A stretch of 64,000 bases of DNA from an uncultured bacterium (GTDB lineage Bacteria; Bacillota; Limnochordia; DTU080; JAAYLA01). The stretch lies in the NCBI GenBank assembly GCA_937983075.1, contig CALKAQ010000033.1:18670-82669 (forward strand), in the 5' to 3' direction. How positions within the stretch are numbered: the stretch's first letter is position 1; every line of letters starts with the position of its first letter. The position numbers and the translations under genes were made by a program. Shown piece by piece: positions 1 through 8,091 of this stretch. The notes beneath the pieces are model-generated. The model saw only the letters and a program-made list of their open reading frames with translations, had not been told where the DNA came from and ran no database searches.

Positions 1-709
1 CAAAGACCAAGAACAAGGCGGCGAACAGCAAAATAGGCCGCAAGAGTGGCACCGTTACGTAACGGAAAATTTGGAACCGATTCGCGCCTTCCGTCCGAGC
101 GGCATCGTAGTAGGCTTGCGGAATGCCATCGAGACCGGCCCAGATAAACATCGTGACAAACCCGGTCCAGCGCCATATTCCCAAGATAATAAGCGCTGGT
201 TTGATCAACTTGGGATCTTTAAGCCAATCGAGATTTGGGGAGCCGAATGGTGCCAAAAGGACGTTGTTCAATAGTCCGTAACGCCCGCTGAAAAGATAGA
301 CAAAAAGGAGCCCCATCACAATGGGCGGCATGAGCGCAGGCACGAACAACAGAAAGCGAATCAGCCCCTGCAAGCGCGAATAGGCATTGCGCAGAAGCAA
401 AGCGAGAGCAAAGGCTGCCGGAATGATGGTGATCAACGTACCTACGAGGTAATAGCTGGTGTTGTATAATGCGCGCCAAAAAGACGTATTCGACAGCGAC
501 AGGACACGGGCGTAGTTCGCGAGTCCGATGAATTCACCCGAGACACTGTCCCGCATACTGAGATTTAAGCCTGCTATCAGCGGAACGACCCAAAACAGGC
601 AGTAAAAGAGAAAGAAGGGGACGAGGAAGAGATAGGGTGGTCTCTTCCTCGTCGTTTTCATGGCCGTTTGTGCGGCTTTTGTTTCAGTCACAACAACCGG
701 CGTGCGCAT
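1..709 (-). CDS. Sugar ABC transporter permease, MalF/UgpA type (3' end outside window)
   Basis: The visible 236 residues begin with a short cytoplasmic tail, then a first membrane helix (about residues 27-50). They continue through several hydrophobic helices to the EAA loop, seen as YYDAARTEGANRFQIFR, which docks on the ATPase subunit. This is the order found in MalF/UgpA/LacF-type inner-membrane permeases of sugar importers. I chose the ATG at 709, fifteen bases after the binding-protein stop; a second in-frame ATG at 661 is possible. The tight spacing behind the solute-binding protein gene says both belong to one importer operon, with the second permease probably beyond the window edge. 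The sugar cannot be read from the sequence. Confidence 0.9.
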   Translation of the reverse strand, partial: MRTPVVVTETKAAQTAMKTTRKRPPYLFLVPFFLFYCLFWVVPLIAGLNLSMRDSVSGEFIGLANYARVLSLSNTSFWRALYNTSYYLVGTLITIIPAAFALALLLRNAYSRLQGLIRFLLFVPALMPPIVMGLLFVYLFSGRYGLLNNVLLAPFGSPNLDWLKDPKLIKPALIILGIWRWTGFVTMFIWAGLDGIPQAYYDAARTEGANRFQIFRYVTVPLLRPILLFAALFLVF

Positions 710-724
710 GATGTCTTTGTCGTC

Positions 725-2023
725 CTAGTTGCCGTAATATGCCTGATAGGTGTTGAAAATGATTCTCTCGACTTCCGGCAGAAGTTGGCTCGCGCTTTGG
801 CCGTTCAGATGCGCGGTCGTGACGGCCGGCCAAAAGCTTTGCCACGCTTCGATGAACAAGGTCTGGAACAAATGCTGATTTTGCGTGGGCAACTCGGGAG
901 CGAGTTCGAGAAGCAAGGCGCCGAGCGATTGACCGCCGAAATACGGATCAGATTTCAACAGACGCGGATCATCCCACGCAGGCATGTACGATGGGAACGA
1001 GTTGTCTTGGACGAAGCGCTGGACGCTGCCTTCGATGTCAGCAAGAGCAAACTCGATGAAGCTCCACGCCTCTTCGACTTTATTCGAGCCGGCGGTAATC
1101 AAGAGCCCCTGGCCGCCATAGCTGCTCGTACGGCGATCGTCGGACACACCGTCATTCCAGCGCGGAAGCGGCATGGCTCGCCACAGGCCTTCCATATCGA
1201 AGGCGTTGTACTTCAAATAGTCGAGTCCAAGCCATTCCGGACCGATGAGGGTAAGTACGTCGTGGAGCTCGCCGCCGATGAACAGACCGTCATACAGCGT
1301 GCCGCGTGACGGAACGAGAGCGATGTCCATTTCGAGCAAGTCGATAATCCAATCGAGGGTATCAATGGCGAGGTCGCTCGTGATGGCCAGGTTGCCGTTC
1401 TTGTCAACAATGTCTCCGCCGCGCTGACGGAGGAGAATTTGGAAATACGAGTGGTCGAGAGCGACCATATACTCTCCGGTTGTTTCTTTGACCTTGAGAC
1501 CGATCTCAACGAAGTCATCCCACGTTTTGATGTCGTCGGGATTGATGCCGAGCTCTTCAAACCGATCAGCCCGGTAATAGAGCATGACGGCCGAAAGCGA
1601 TTGGGGAATTCCATAGATGCGATCATTGTACGAGAAGAGCGCCATGCGCTGCGGCGGAATCTTTTCGTTCAATCCGCTTTCAAGCACCCGGTCGGTGAGA
1701 TCGACGAACGGAACGTAGTTACCCAAATATGCGCCCACCAGATTTTCATCGAACTGGACGATGTCCGGCATGTTGACGCCGGTTTGCAGCGCGCTGTTGA
1801 AGCGGTAAACCAGGTCCATGAAACCGAAGGCTTGCACTTCGGCCCGGAAGTTCGGATCCACCTGCTCCTGATACAGTTTGACTACGTTTTCGAAGTCATG
1901 CAGGTCGGCCGCCGAGCTGAGCCAAATTTTTAAGGGTTCGGAATCCGCGGCCATGACTGGAACTGCAATGAGTCCAAAAACAATTAATGTCAATAAAATT
2001 TTTCTAAAACGCAGTGCAAACAC
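725..2023 (-). CDS. Extracellular sugar-binding protein of an ABC transporter (family 1)
   Basis: This 432-residue protein has a typical Sec signal peptide (basic FALRFRK, hydrophobic ILLTLIVFGLIAVPV, Ala-x-Ala cleavage at VMA). A periplasmic-binding fold follows, with family 1 motifs such as the N-terminal KIWLSSAAD strand, the DIVQFDENLVGAYL segment and the GGQGLLITAGSNKVEEAW segment. It should capture a sugar outside the cell for the downstream permease. There is no lipobox cysteine, so how it stays attached to a Gram-positive cell is unclear. The start is uncertain: GTG at 2021-2023 sits directly on the AGGGGG ribosome binding site, so a CTG start at 2012-2014 would be better spaced. Confidence 0.9.
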   Translation of the reverse strand: MFALRFRKILLTLIVFGLIAVPVMAADSEPLKIWLSSAADLHDFENVVKLYQEQVDPNFRAEVQAFGFMDLVYRFNSALQTGVNMPDIVQFDENLVGAYLGNYVPFVDLTDRVLESGLNEKIPPQRMALFSYNDRIYGIPQSLSAVMLYYRADRFEELGINPDDIKTWDDFVEIGLKVKETTGEYMVALDHSYFQILLRQRGGDIVDKNGNLAITSDLAIDTLDWIIDLLEMDIALVPSRGTLYDGLFIGGELHDVLTLIGPEWLGLDYLKYNAFDMEGLWRAMPLPRWNDGVSDDRRTSSYGGQGLLITAGSNKVEEAWSFIEFALADIEGSVQRFVQDNSFPSYMPAWDDPRLLKSDPYFGGQSLGALLLELAPELPTQNQHLFQTLFIEAWQSFWPAVTTAHLNGQSASQLLPEVERIIFNTYQAYYGN

Positions 2024-2046
2024 CCCCTAGTTGTTGTTAGTCTTAG

Positions 2047-2074
2047 TTTATATGATCCGCCATTGGTAATTCAA
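2047..2074 (-). promoter_or_regulatory. Probable sigma-A promoter of the sugar transporter operon
   Basis: On the minus strand TTGAAT (2069-2074) lies 16 bases before TATAAA (2047-2052), just upstream of the binding-protein gene. No clear operator was seen next to it. Confidence 0.45.
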
Positions 2075-2242
2075 CTGGTATTTTACACGTTGATCCCTTG
2101 TAGGGCCCATTTGGAAGGGGATTAGCGGAACTTGTCTCCGGGGAGCTCGGTTTATCGACAGCTTTCAACCGAGAACAACAAAATGTGCCAAAAGATCCAA
2201 TACTCAAAGGTGCAGTGTTTTCAGTCGATTGAAGGAGGATTT

Positions 2243-2311
2243 GTGCCGCACTTGCCGAAGGTTCCCATACGACCGTTGACCGTTCGTTATCCTGTGAAAT
2301 CGGGAGGGTGA
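2243..2311 (+). CDS. Possible 22-residue leader peptide ahead of the discoidin-cupredoxin gene
   Basis: A strong AGGAGG site is followed by a GTG start and 22 codons (MPHLPKVPIRPL...). The frame ends in a TGA that overlaps the ribosome binding region of the next gene. This arrangement could couple translation of the two frames. It may equally be chance, since only the ribosome binding site and the overlap support it. Confidence 0.3.
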   Translation: MPHLPKVPIRPLTVRYPVKSGG

Positions 2312-2316
2312 CACAT

Positions 2317-3141
2317 TTGATTCGCAATCGCTTGGGGCGTCACAGTTTCATCCTGACGCTGGCGATGCTGCTCGTCGCCTGCGCTGCTTTTGCGGTTTCC
2401 GCACAGCTGTCTGAAGCCGAGCTGTGGGCTCACCGCGAAGGCATTTCGCCCGAAGGATGGCTCGCCAGTTCATCCGTCAACTCCGAGTCCGCTCAGCTCG
2501 GCATCGACGGAAATGCGAATACGTCTTGGAATGCACTTGCTAAAGCCGGAGACTATTATGCGGTCGATCTCGGTGACGTCTACGCCGTAAACCGCCTCGA
2601 ATGGCACACCGGAAAAACGGCGCTTGCCTATCCGCAAGATTTCCGCGTCGAAGTTTCGCTCGACGGTGACAATTGGACGACGGTTGCATCCGCCGACGAT
2701 GCCGAACAATTCCTAGCGGAAGATCATCTTCTGCAGGTCATCTGGCCTGCAGTTGAGGCGCGGTACTTGCGCATTGTTCAGCAAAGCGACCAAGACGAGG
2801 CATTGAACCTGCAGCGGCTGATCGTTTGGGAAGAAGGCATGGAGGTCGGGGCACTCATCTATGAGTGGGTTTATATTCCCGCGAACCTCCTTGTAGCCGA
2901 AGGTACAAAGGTGAACTGGCTGCAGGCTGATTTCACGCCGCACACGGTCACCGAGGGAATCCCGGCCACACCGCCGCATGAACGTATTTTCGATTCGATG
3001 TATGACGAAGAAGGCAATTGGGTTGGCTATATGTACCTGGGCGACACATGGGCCTATGTTTTTAGGGAAGCGGGCTTTTTTGAGTACATCTGTTTGCCGC
3101 ACCCGTTCATGGAAGGAACGGTGAAAGTGGTCCGGTTCTAA
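2317..3141 (+). CDS. Secreted F5/8-type discoidin domain fused to an amicyanin-like cupredoxin
   Basis: The 274-residue protein opens with a signal sequence (hydrophobic FILTLAMLLVACAAFAVSA). Residues about 35-170 then resemble a coagulation factor 5/8 C-terminal (discoidin) domain: GIDGNANTSWNA, YYAVDLGDVYAVNRLEW, FRVEVSLDGDNW and RYLRIV. The C-terminal 100 residues form a cupredoxin with a complete type-1 copper set: His209 in PHTVT, Cys259, His262 and Met265 in CLPHPFM. The Cys-x2-His-x2-Met spacing is that of amicyanin. TTG 2317 is preferred because it is nine bases from GGGAGG, whereas GTG 2308 touches the site. A rho-independent terminator follows. It likely binds copper outside the membrane, and the discoidin part may bind glycans. 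A redox partner is not evident. Confidence 0.8.
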   Translation: MIRNRLGRHSFILTLAMLLVACAAFAVSAQLSEAELWAHREGISPEGWLASSSVNSESAQLGIDGNANTSWNALAKAGDYYAVDLGDVYAVNRLEWHTGKTALAYPQDFRVEVSLDGDNWTTVASADDAEQFLAEDHLLQVIWPAVEARYLRIVQQSDQDEALNLQRLIVWEEGMEVGALIYEWVYIPANLLVAEGTKVNWLQADFTPHTVTEGIPATPPHERIFDSMYDEEGNWVGYMYLGDTWAYVFREAGFFEYICLPHPFMEGTVKVVRF

Positions 3142-3176
3142 AGTAGGATATTAGGAATCGCATGCGAATCATGGAA

Positions 3177-3206
3177 GGGGCTGTCCCAACGGGCAGCCCC
3201 GTTTTT
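3177..3206 (+). terminator. Rho-independent terminator after the discoidin-cupredoxin gene
   Basis: GGGGCTG and CCC pair with GGG and CAGCCCC with one bulged base, followed by GTTTTT. It separates this gene from the next one. Confidence 0.8.
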
Positions 3207-3243
3207 GATGCCAAGAGTGCCTCAGCACAAGGAGGAAGCCTGA

Positions 3244-3648
3244 GTGGATCGTTATCAAAGGGGACGGGAAAAACTGGTTGAAATCCACGGCAACCGCAAC
3301 CGCGGCCAGAAAGTACTCGACAGTTTCAACGAAATTGCTCCGGACTTGCCGCGATTCATCACCGAGTTCGGCTACGGCGACATTTACTCGCGCCCCGGAT
3401 TGGATGTGAAAACGCGGCAGCTCGCCACGGTCGCGGCGCTTGCCGCGCTCGGTACGTGGCCCAATGAATTGAAGGTGCACATTCACGGCGCCCTGAATGT
3501 CGGCTGCAGCAAGGAAGAAATCGTCGAAGTGATTTTGCAAATGGTGCTTTACGCAGGTTTTCCGGCGGCAATGAACGCCATGCACATCGCCAAACAAGCC
3601 TTCGACGAAAGGGAAGAAGACGAACAGCTGACATCTGACGGAACTTGA
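3244..3648 (+). CDS. Carboxymuconolactone decarboxylase (CMD/AhpD-like) family protein
   Basis: This 134-residue protein matches the helical CMD fold of PcaC-like proteins. It has the LDVKTRQLATVAALAALG helix and the later VHIHGALNVGCSKEEIVEVILQ stretch with its conserved His and Cys, then MVLYAGFPAAMNA. PcaC homologues decarboxylate 4-carboxymuconolactone, but many Firmicute relatives have unknown roles. No other protocatechuate pathway gene is nearby, so I do not assign pcaC. The GTG start is preceded by AAGGAGGA. It is a single-gene unit facing nfo. Confidence 0.85.
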   Translation: MDRYQRGREKLVEIHGNRNRGQKVLDSFNEIAPDLPRFITEFGYGDIYSRPGLDVKTRQLATVAALAALGTWPNELKVHIHGALNVGCSKEEIVEVILQMVLYAGFPAAMNAMHIAKQAFDEREEDEQLTSDGT

Positions 3649-3741
3649 ACGCGAGGCGATCCGGGCGAAGGGGTGTGCCGCGAGCAACACTTGCGCGTTG
3701 AGGCTTGAATGCCCGCGCGCATCATTCGCCCGGATTCGCCG

Positions 3742-4851
3742 TTAACTTTGCAGCGAGAAATACCCGACCAGCCGATGGTTGATTTGTTCCTCAGTATATT
3801 CCGGAAACAGGTCGTGTTCGCGTACGAGATCGTACAAGCGTTCCATCGGTTCACGTTTGTCTTCGCTCCGAAGCTGTTTGTCTTCCAAAGCTTCCCATGT
3901 TTCCAAAATGAACTGCCTTCCGCCGTCCTTTGCGATGCCCTGCTGCGCGAAGAAGTGCTCCAAGTGAGCGACGTCTTCAAGAAAGCCGTTGCCGAATCTT
4001 TCTTTGACCTTGCCGGACAAAAGAGCAATTTCGGCTTCGTACATCGGCCGCTGGCTTGCTTTCTCTTTGCCGATCCACGGCGTTTCAAGAATGATGGGCT
4101 TATCTTTGAAAACTTCGTGGTTGACGATGTAGTGGAGCGCTCGAAAACCGATGTGCCCGGATCCGACGGGGGAGTGCCGGTCCTTCCTTGAACCGCGGGG
4201 ATTCTTGCTGTCGTTGACGTGCAAAACGGCCAGCCGATCGAGTCCGATGATGCGGTCGAATTCTTCGATCACCCCGTCGAAGTCGTTCACGATGTCGTAA
4301 CCGGCGTCGTGGACGTGACACGTATCGAAGCACACACTTAAGCGATCGTTGTGGGTCGTTTTTTCAATGATGGAGGCCAGCTCCTCAAAAGTGCGGCCGA
4401 TTTCCGTACCCTTGCCGGCCATGGTCTCCAATGCAATGTGAACGTCGTGGTCAACGGAAAGGACTTCATTTAAGCCCTCGACGATGCGATTGATCCCGTA
4501 GTCGAGATCTTTGTCCGTAAAAGCACCGGGATGGAGCACGATGTTTTTGACACCGATAAAGGCGGTGCGTTCGATTTCGCTCTGCAAAAATTCCACGGCA
4601 AGCGTAAAGACGTTCTTTTTGTATGAGGCAAGGTTGATGATATACGGCGCATGGACTACGATGTCATCGATGCCGTGCTTTTCCATGAGAGCAAGTCCTT
4701 CGGGAACGTATTGCTCTTCCATTGGCTTGCGCTGGGTGTTTTGCGGCGCTCCTGTATAGATCATGAACGTGGTTGCACCATAGCTCAGCGCCTCTTCCAC
4801 CGCGTTGAGCAAACCCTTCTTCGAAAAAGACACGTGGGAACCAATTTTCAA
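3742..4851 (-). CDS. nfo: Endonuclease IV (AP endonuclease) with C-terminal extension
   Basis: Residues 1-280 are a standard endonuclease IV TIM barrel that cuts the backbone at abasic sites during base excision repair. The zinc ligands are visible in KIGSHVSF, VVHAPY, VLHPGAF, IALETMAGKG, CFDTCHVHDAGYD, VLHVNDSKNPRGSRKDRH and PIILETPW. The family normally ends near 280-300 residues. Here another 89 residues follow, starting at KVKERFGNGFLED and looking helical and charged. TTG 4851 is chosen because it is nine bases after AGGGAG and gives the expected MKIGSHVS start; longer starts would run into the adenine deaminase gene. It lies 74 bases downstream of that gene. Confidence 0.92.
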   Translation of the reverse strand: MKIGSHVSFSKKGLLNAVEEALSYGATTFMIYTGAPQNTQRKPMEEQYVPEGLALMEKHGIDDIVVHAPYIINLASYKKNVFTLAVEFLQSEIERTAFIGVKNIVLHPGAFTDKDLDYGINRIVEGLNEVLSVDHDVHIALETMAGKGTEIGRTFEELASIIEKTTHNDRLSVCFDTCHVHDAGYDIVNDFDGVIEEFDRIIGLDRLAVLHVNDSKNPRGSRKDRHSPVGSGHIGFRALHYIVNHEVFKDKPIILETPWIGKEKASQRPMYEAEIALLSGKVKERFGNGFLEDVAHLEHFFAQQGIAKDGGRQFILETWEALEDKQLRSEDKREPMERLYDLVREHDLFPEYTEEQINHRLVGYFSLQS

Positions 4852-4925
4852 AAGCAATGCACTCCCTGTTTCTTTGCTGTAGAAGCGTGGAGACCACAGT
4901 CGGCTGCGGCCTCCACGCGCGGTGA

Positions 4926-6776
4926 TCAAACGAAAAGGTCCACGAGGGAAAAGCCATCGGCTCCTACTTTCACCAGTCCTTTATCGGACATGTGAAGTTC
5001 TCGCAGCACGACAAGAGCCAACAGCGAAATCGTCATGAAAGCGTAGTTCAAATTGCAGCCGGCTTCGACGAGGGCACGGCTGATGTTGCGTGACTGTTCG
5101 GCCACACGTTCGTATGGTTCCGGAGACATCAGACCCGCGATGGGGAGGGGAAGCGTAACACATTGTTGTCCGTCGACTCCCTCCGTGATCACGCAAATCC
5201 CGCCGCCTATCTTGGCCAGCTCGTTTCCGGCACGCGCCATCAACGCATCGGAATTGCCGATAATCATGAGATTGTGGCTGTCGTGTGCGACCGTCGTCGC
5301 AATCGCCGCCGGCACGTTGAAGCCCAATCCCGTCACAATTCCGTGCGCCATTTTTCCGGATGCGCGATGGCGCTCGATGACCGCGATTTTACATGCATCG
5401 ACATCTCCCACAGCGTCAACTTGCAGTTGCCCTTGGCTCACCGGAAGTGTAAGGATGTCTTCGCGGGTTTCCACGGAATTCTCGATCACGCGGATGGCAC
5501 GTACTTGAGCCGTGCCGCTTTCAAGCGGCGCCTTGATGATGAAATCATCGGGCGTCAATTCTTTATGCAGACGAACGGTGTCCATCACTTCCGGCGGATA
5601 GTCAAATTGCGGAAGCTCTACGGTCAAACGCCCGTTTTCGGCGACGACTTGTCCGGCCGCGATGGTCATGACCACGTTGACGTCGGCAAGGTTGCCGTCA
5701 AGCAGGATGATGTCTGCATAAGTGCCGGGCGTCACGCTGCCCACATCACGTGCCACGCCAAAGCGTTCCGCCGGGTTCAAGGTGGCCATTTGGAATGCAG
5801 TGATGGGTCGGACCCCTTGCTGGATGGCATGGCGGACGACGAAATTCATGTGGCCTTCGTCAATGAGTGATTCCGAGCTGCGGTCGTCGGTGACGAGGAT
5901 CAGCCGCCGCGGATCGAGGCCGTATTCGGTGTGGGCCCGGATGGTGGCCGCCACGTCGTGCCACGCTGAACCGCGGCGCATCATGCCGTACATGCCCAGG
6001 CGCACCCGCTCGATGATGTCTTCGGCCGTGGTGCTTTCATGGTCACCCGTAATGCCTGCTGCCGCATACGCGACGAGCCGATCGTCGGGGGGCCAGGTAA
6101 AGTGGCCGTCCGCCACACGTCCCGCCCTGAGAGCAGCTTGAATTTCGCCGATCATCTTCGCATCGCCGTAAACGACCCCGGGGAAATTCATCACTTCGCC
6201 GAGTGCGATGACGTCCGGTCCCCAGCTCATGGCTTCGGCAACTTCATCGGGACCGATGACGGCACCGGGAGTCTCCAAGTCGAGAGAGCTGGCAGGGACG
6301 CACGATGCAACTTGCAAATACGCAGCCAACGGCGTCGTGCGGGCTTCGTCGAGCATCAGGCGAAGCCCTTGCAGCCCCAGAACGTTCGCAATCTCATGCG
6401 CGTCGAAGAAACCGCCGGTTGTGCCGAGCGGCAGGACGGCCCGAGCAAATTGCGTAACGGTAATCTGGCTGCTTTCGATATGGCAATGGCCGTCCAAAAA
6501 TCCCGGAGCTATGTAGCGGCCGTCCGCGTCAATGACCGTGGTATTGTCGTCGATAGTGAACGGCTCGTTCCGCCCGACATAGGCGATGCGGGAACCTTGA
6601 ACTGCGACGTTGATGCCGTCCAGAATCTCACCCGAACACACATTGACGAGTCGGCCGTTGCGAATGACCAACGTCGCCGGGAGATCCCCCCGGGCTGTCG
6701 CCACGAGACGTGGAACCATGTCCGCAAGCGGCTCGCGTTTGAAAGGGGTGGTATTGTTGTTGGATTGAGCGGTCAA
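4926..6776 (-). CDS. ade: Adenine deaminase
   Basis: This is a 616-residue amidohydrolase of the adenine deaminase (AdeC) family, which converts adenine to hypoxanthine plus ammonia for purine salvage. Metal-binding and family motifs are visible: GFLDGHCHIESS, GEVMNFPGVVYGD, GITGDHEST, ILVTDDRSSESLIDEGHMNFV and the C-terminal AVAHDSHNL-like stretch (TVAHDSHNLMIIG). The N-terminal piece with DGRYIAPGFLDGH closes the composite beta domain. I chose TTG 6776, eight bases after GGAGGGGG; the upstream ATG at 6794 overlaps that ribosome binding site. The protein is slightly longer at the N-terminus than Bacillus AdeC. Confidence 0.93.
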   Translation of the reverse strand: MTAQSNNNTTPFKREPLADMVPRLVATARGDLPATLVIRNGRLVNVCSGEILDGINVAVQGSRIAYVGRNEPFTIDDNTTVIDADGRYIAPGFLDGHCHIESSQITVTQFARAVLPLGTTGGFFDAHEIANVLGLQGLRLMLDEARTTPLAAYLQVASCVPASSLDLETPGAVIGPDEVAEAMSWGPDVIALGEVMNFPGVVYGDAKMIGEIQAALRAGRVADGHFTWPPDDRLVAYAAAGITGDHESTTAEDIIERVRLGMYGMMRRGSAWHDVAATIRAHTEYGLDPRRLILVTDDRSSESLIDEGHMNFVVRHAIQQGVRPITAFQMATLNPAERFGVARDVGSVTPGTYADIILLDGNLADVNVVMTIAAGQVVAENGRLTVELPQFDYPPEVMDTVRLHKELTPDDFIIKAPLESGTAQVRAIRVIENSVETREDILTLPVSQGQLQVDAVGDVDACKIAVIERHRASGKMAHGIVTGLGFNVPAAIATTVAHDSHNLMIIGNSDALMARAGNELAKIGGGICVITEGVDGQQCVTLPLPIAGLMSPEPYERVAEQSRNISRALVEAGCNLNYAFMTISLLALVVLRELHMSDKGLVKVGADGFSLVDLFV

Positions 6777-6942
6777 GAGGAATTCCCCCTCCATCGTTGA
6801 TGAAATCTCACCCAAGGGTGGCCGGTGGACTCTTACACAATCGGCATCATAATCCCTGCCAAATTGAGTGGAGCTTCCCATATGATTCGCATGTTATCAT
6901 GATGACAAGCCCACCTTTAGGAAGCGCAGGAAGGGGTAACGC

Positions 6943-7728
6943 ATTATCAAACCTTCACAACTTGTACAGCGATTTCAGGCTGCCCGGCGGGATGCAAGCC
7001 TCGCCGTATTGGAAGGATTTCATCCGTTAAAACATGCGCTGCGTTTCGGAGCTGTCGTAGAAACCGTCGTGACGTGGCAGCCGAAGCTCCTTGAAGAGCT
7101 TGGCGAAATGCTTGCTCCCGATGTGGCTCAAGAAATTCAAAAGCGCCTGATCACGGTGGACGAGGCGACGTTTCGCCAACTCGCTCCGCAGCCGCCGAGA
7201 ACCGGTGTGATTTCATTGGCCCAGCGACCTCAAGTCAACGCGCAGGAGCTGTTGCTGGCCGATCGTCAGGCTCCGCTGCTCGTGCTGGAGCGACCGGCCG
7301 ATTTGGGCAACATCGGCGCGGCGATACGCGTGGCGGCAGGCGCAGGAGCCAGTGGCGTAGTGACAACGGGACCGAATGATCCATGGCATGCGGCAGCCAT
7401 TCGCGGTGCTGCCGGACTGCAGTATGCCTTGCCGGTCGGACGTGTTGAATCGCTCACCGACGTCAACGGACCGTTGCTTGCGGTTCATCCGGAAGGCGAA
7501 ACGCTGGTGCCCGGACTCATTCCTCCGAATGCCGTTCTCGTTTTCGGTTCGGAACGGCGGGGTCTCAGCGACGCCATGTTGTCTCGCGTGGAGCGCCCCA
7601 TTGCGATACCGATGGAACCAGGCGTGTCGAGCTTGAACTTGGCAACCTCCGTCGCGATCATGTTGTATACGTGGCGTCTCTGGCAAGCTTTCGGAGGAGA
7701 GCGGCGGCAGGAGGTGCATGGTACGTGA
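6943..7728 (+). CDS. SpoU/TrmH-family RNA 2'-O-methyltransferase, apparent ATT start
   Basis: The 261-residue protein has the substrate-binding N-terminal part with the LEGFHPLKHALRFGA motif. The knotted SPOUT domain follows, with family motifs PADLGNIGAAIRVAAGAGA, LVFGSERRGLSDAML and IPMEPGVSSLNLATSVAIMLY. It should methylate a ribose in rRNA or tRNA; the target cannot be read. The frame opens after a stop at 6937. The only codon well placed after the AGGAAGGGG site is ATT 6943, giving IIKPSQLVQRFQAARR. The first in-frame TTG is at 7009, inside the conserved LEGFHP motif, and would remove family sequence. It overlaps the SMR gene by four bases. Confidence 0.85.
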   Translation: MIKPSQLVQRFQAARRDASLAVLEGFHPLKHALRFGAVVETVVTWQPKLLEELGEMLAPDVAQEIQKRLITVDEATFRQLAPQPPRTGVISLAQRPQVNAQELLLADRQAPLLVLERPADLGNIGAAIRVAAGAGASGVVTTGPNDPWHAAAIRGAAGLQYALPVGRVESLTDVNGPLLAVHPEGETLVPGLIPPNAVLVFGSERRGLSDAMLSRVERPIAIPMEPGVSSLNLATSVAIMLYTWRLWQAFGGERRQEVHGT

Positions 7729-8057
7729 AACATTGGCTGCTCCTGTTTTTCGCCATTCTGAGCGAGGTCATCGCCACTTCGGCGTTGAAAGCAAGCGACG
7801 GCTTCAGCAGATTTTGGCCTTCTGCTATCGTTGTCGCGGGGTACAGCGTCGCTTTTTACCTTCTTTCGTTGACGCTCCGGACGCTTCCGGTCGGTGTGGC
7901 TTACGCCGTCTGGTCCGGCGTCGGTTTGGCACTGATTACAGCCACAGCCTGGGTTCTTTACGGCCAGAAGCTCGATGCCGCTGCGATCATCGGCATGTTG
8001 CTCATCTTGGCAGGCGTAGTCGTCATCAACGCGTTTTCACGGACGACAACCGTATGA
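7725..8057 (+). CDS. Small multidrug resistance (SMR/EmrE-type) efflux protein
   Basis: This 110-residue protein has four membrane helices and the SMR hallmarks. These are the essential Glu in helix 1 (LSEVIATSALK), the YAVWSGVG loop between helices 2 and 3, and the GMLLILAGVVVIN final helix. Such proteins work as dimers exchanging protons for cationic drugs or guanidinium. The GTG start at 7725 follows GGAGGTG by eight bases and overlaps the stop of the RNA methylase gene, so the two are translationally coupled. There is no neighbouring SMR partner gene. Confidence 0.93.
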   Translation: MKHWLLLFFAILSEVIATSALKASDGFSRFWPSAIVVAGYSVAFYLLSLTLRTLPVGVAYAVWSGVGLALITATAWVLYGQKLDAAAIIGMLLILAGVVVINAFSRTTTV

Positions 8058-8091
8058 CGAGCCAATATGTGATATAGAACGGAGTGTTACC

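Noticed and set aside
219..479. Minus-strand open frame of 86 codons within the permease gene
   Set aside because: It is in another frame of the permease gene, which has a clear membrane-protein translation and EAA loop.
668..1309. Long plus-strand open frame of 213 codons
   Set aside because: It lies antisense to the sugar-binding protein gene and has no domain or credible ribosome binding site.
5163..6800. Plus-strand open frames opposite the adenine deaminase gene
   Set aside because: They are shadows caused by codon bias; the deaminase motifs on the minus strand are unambiguous.
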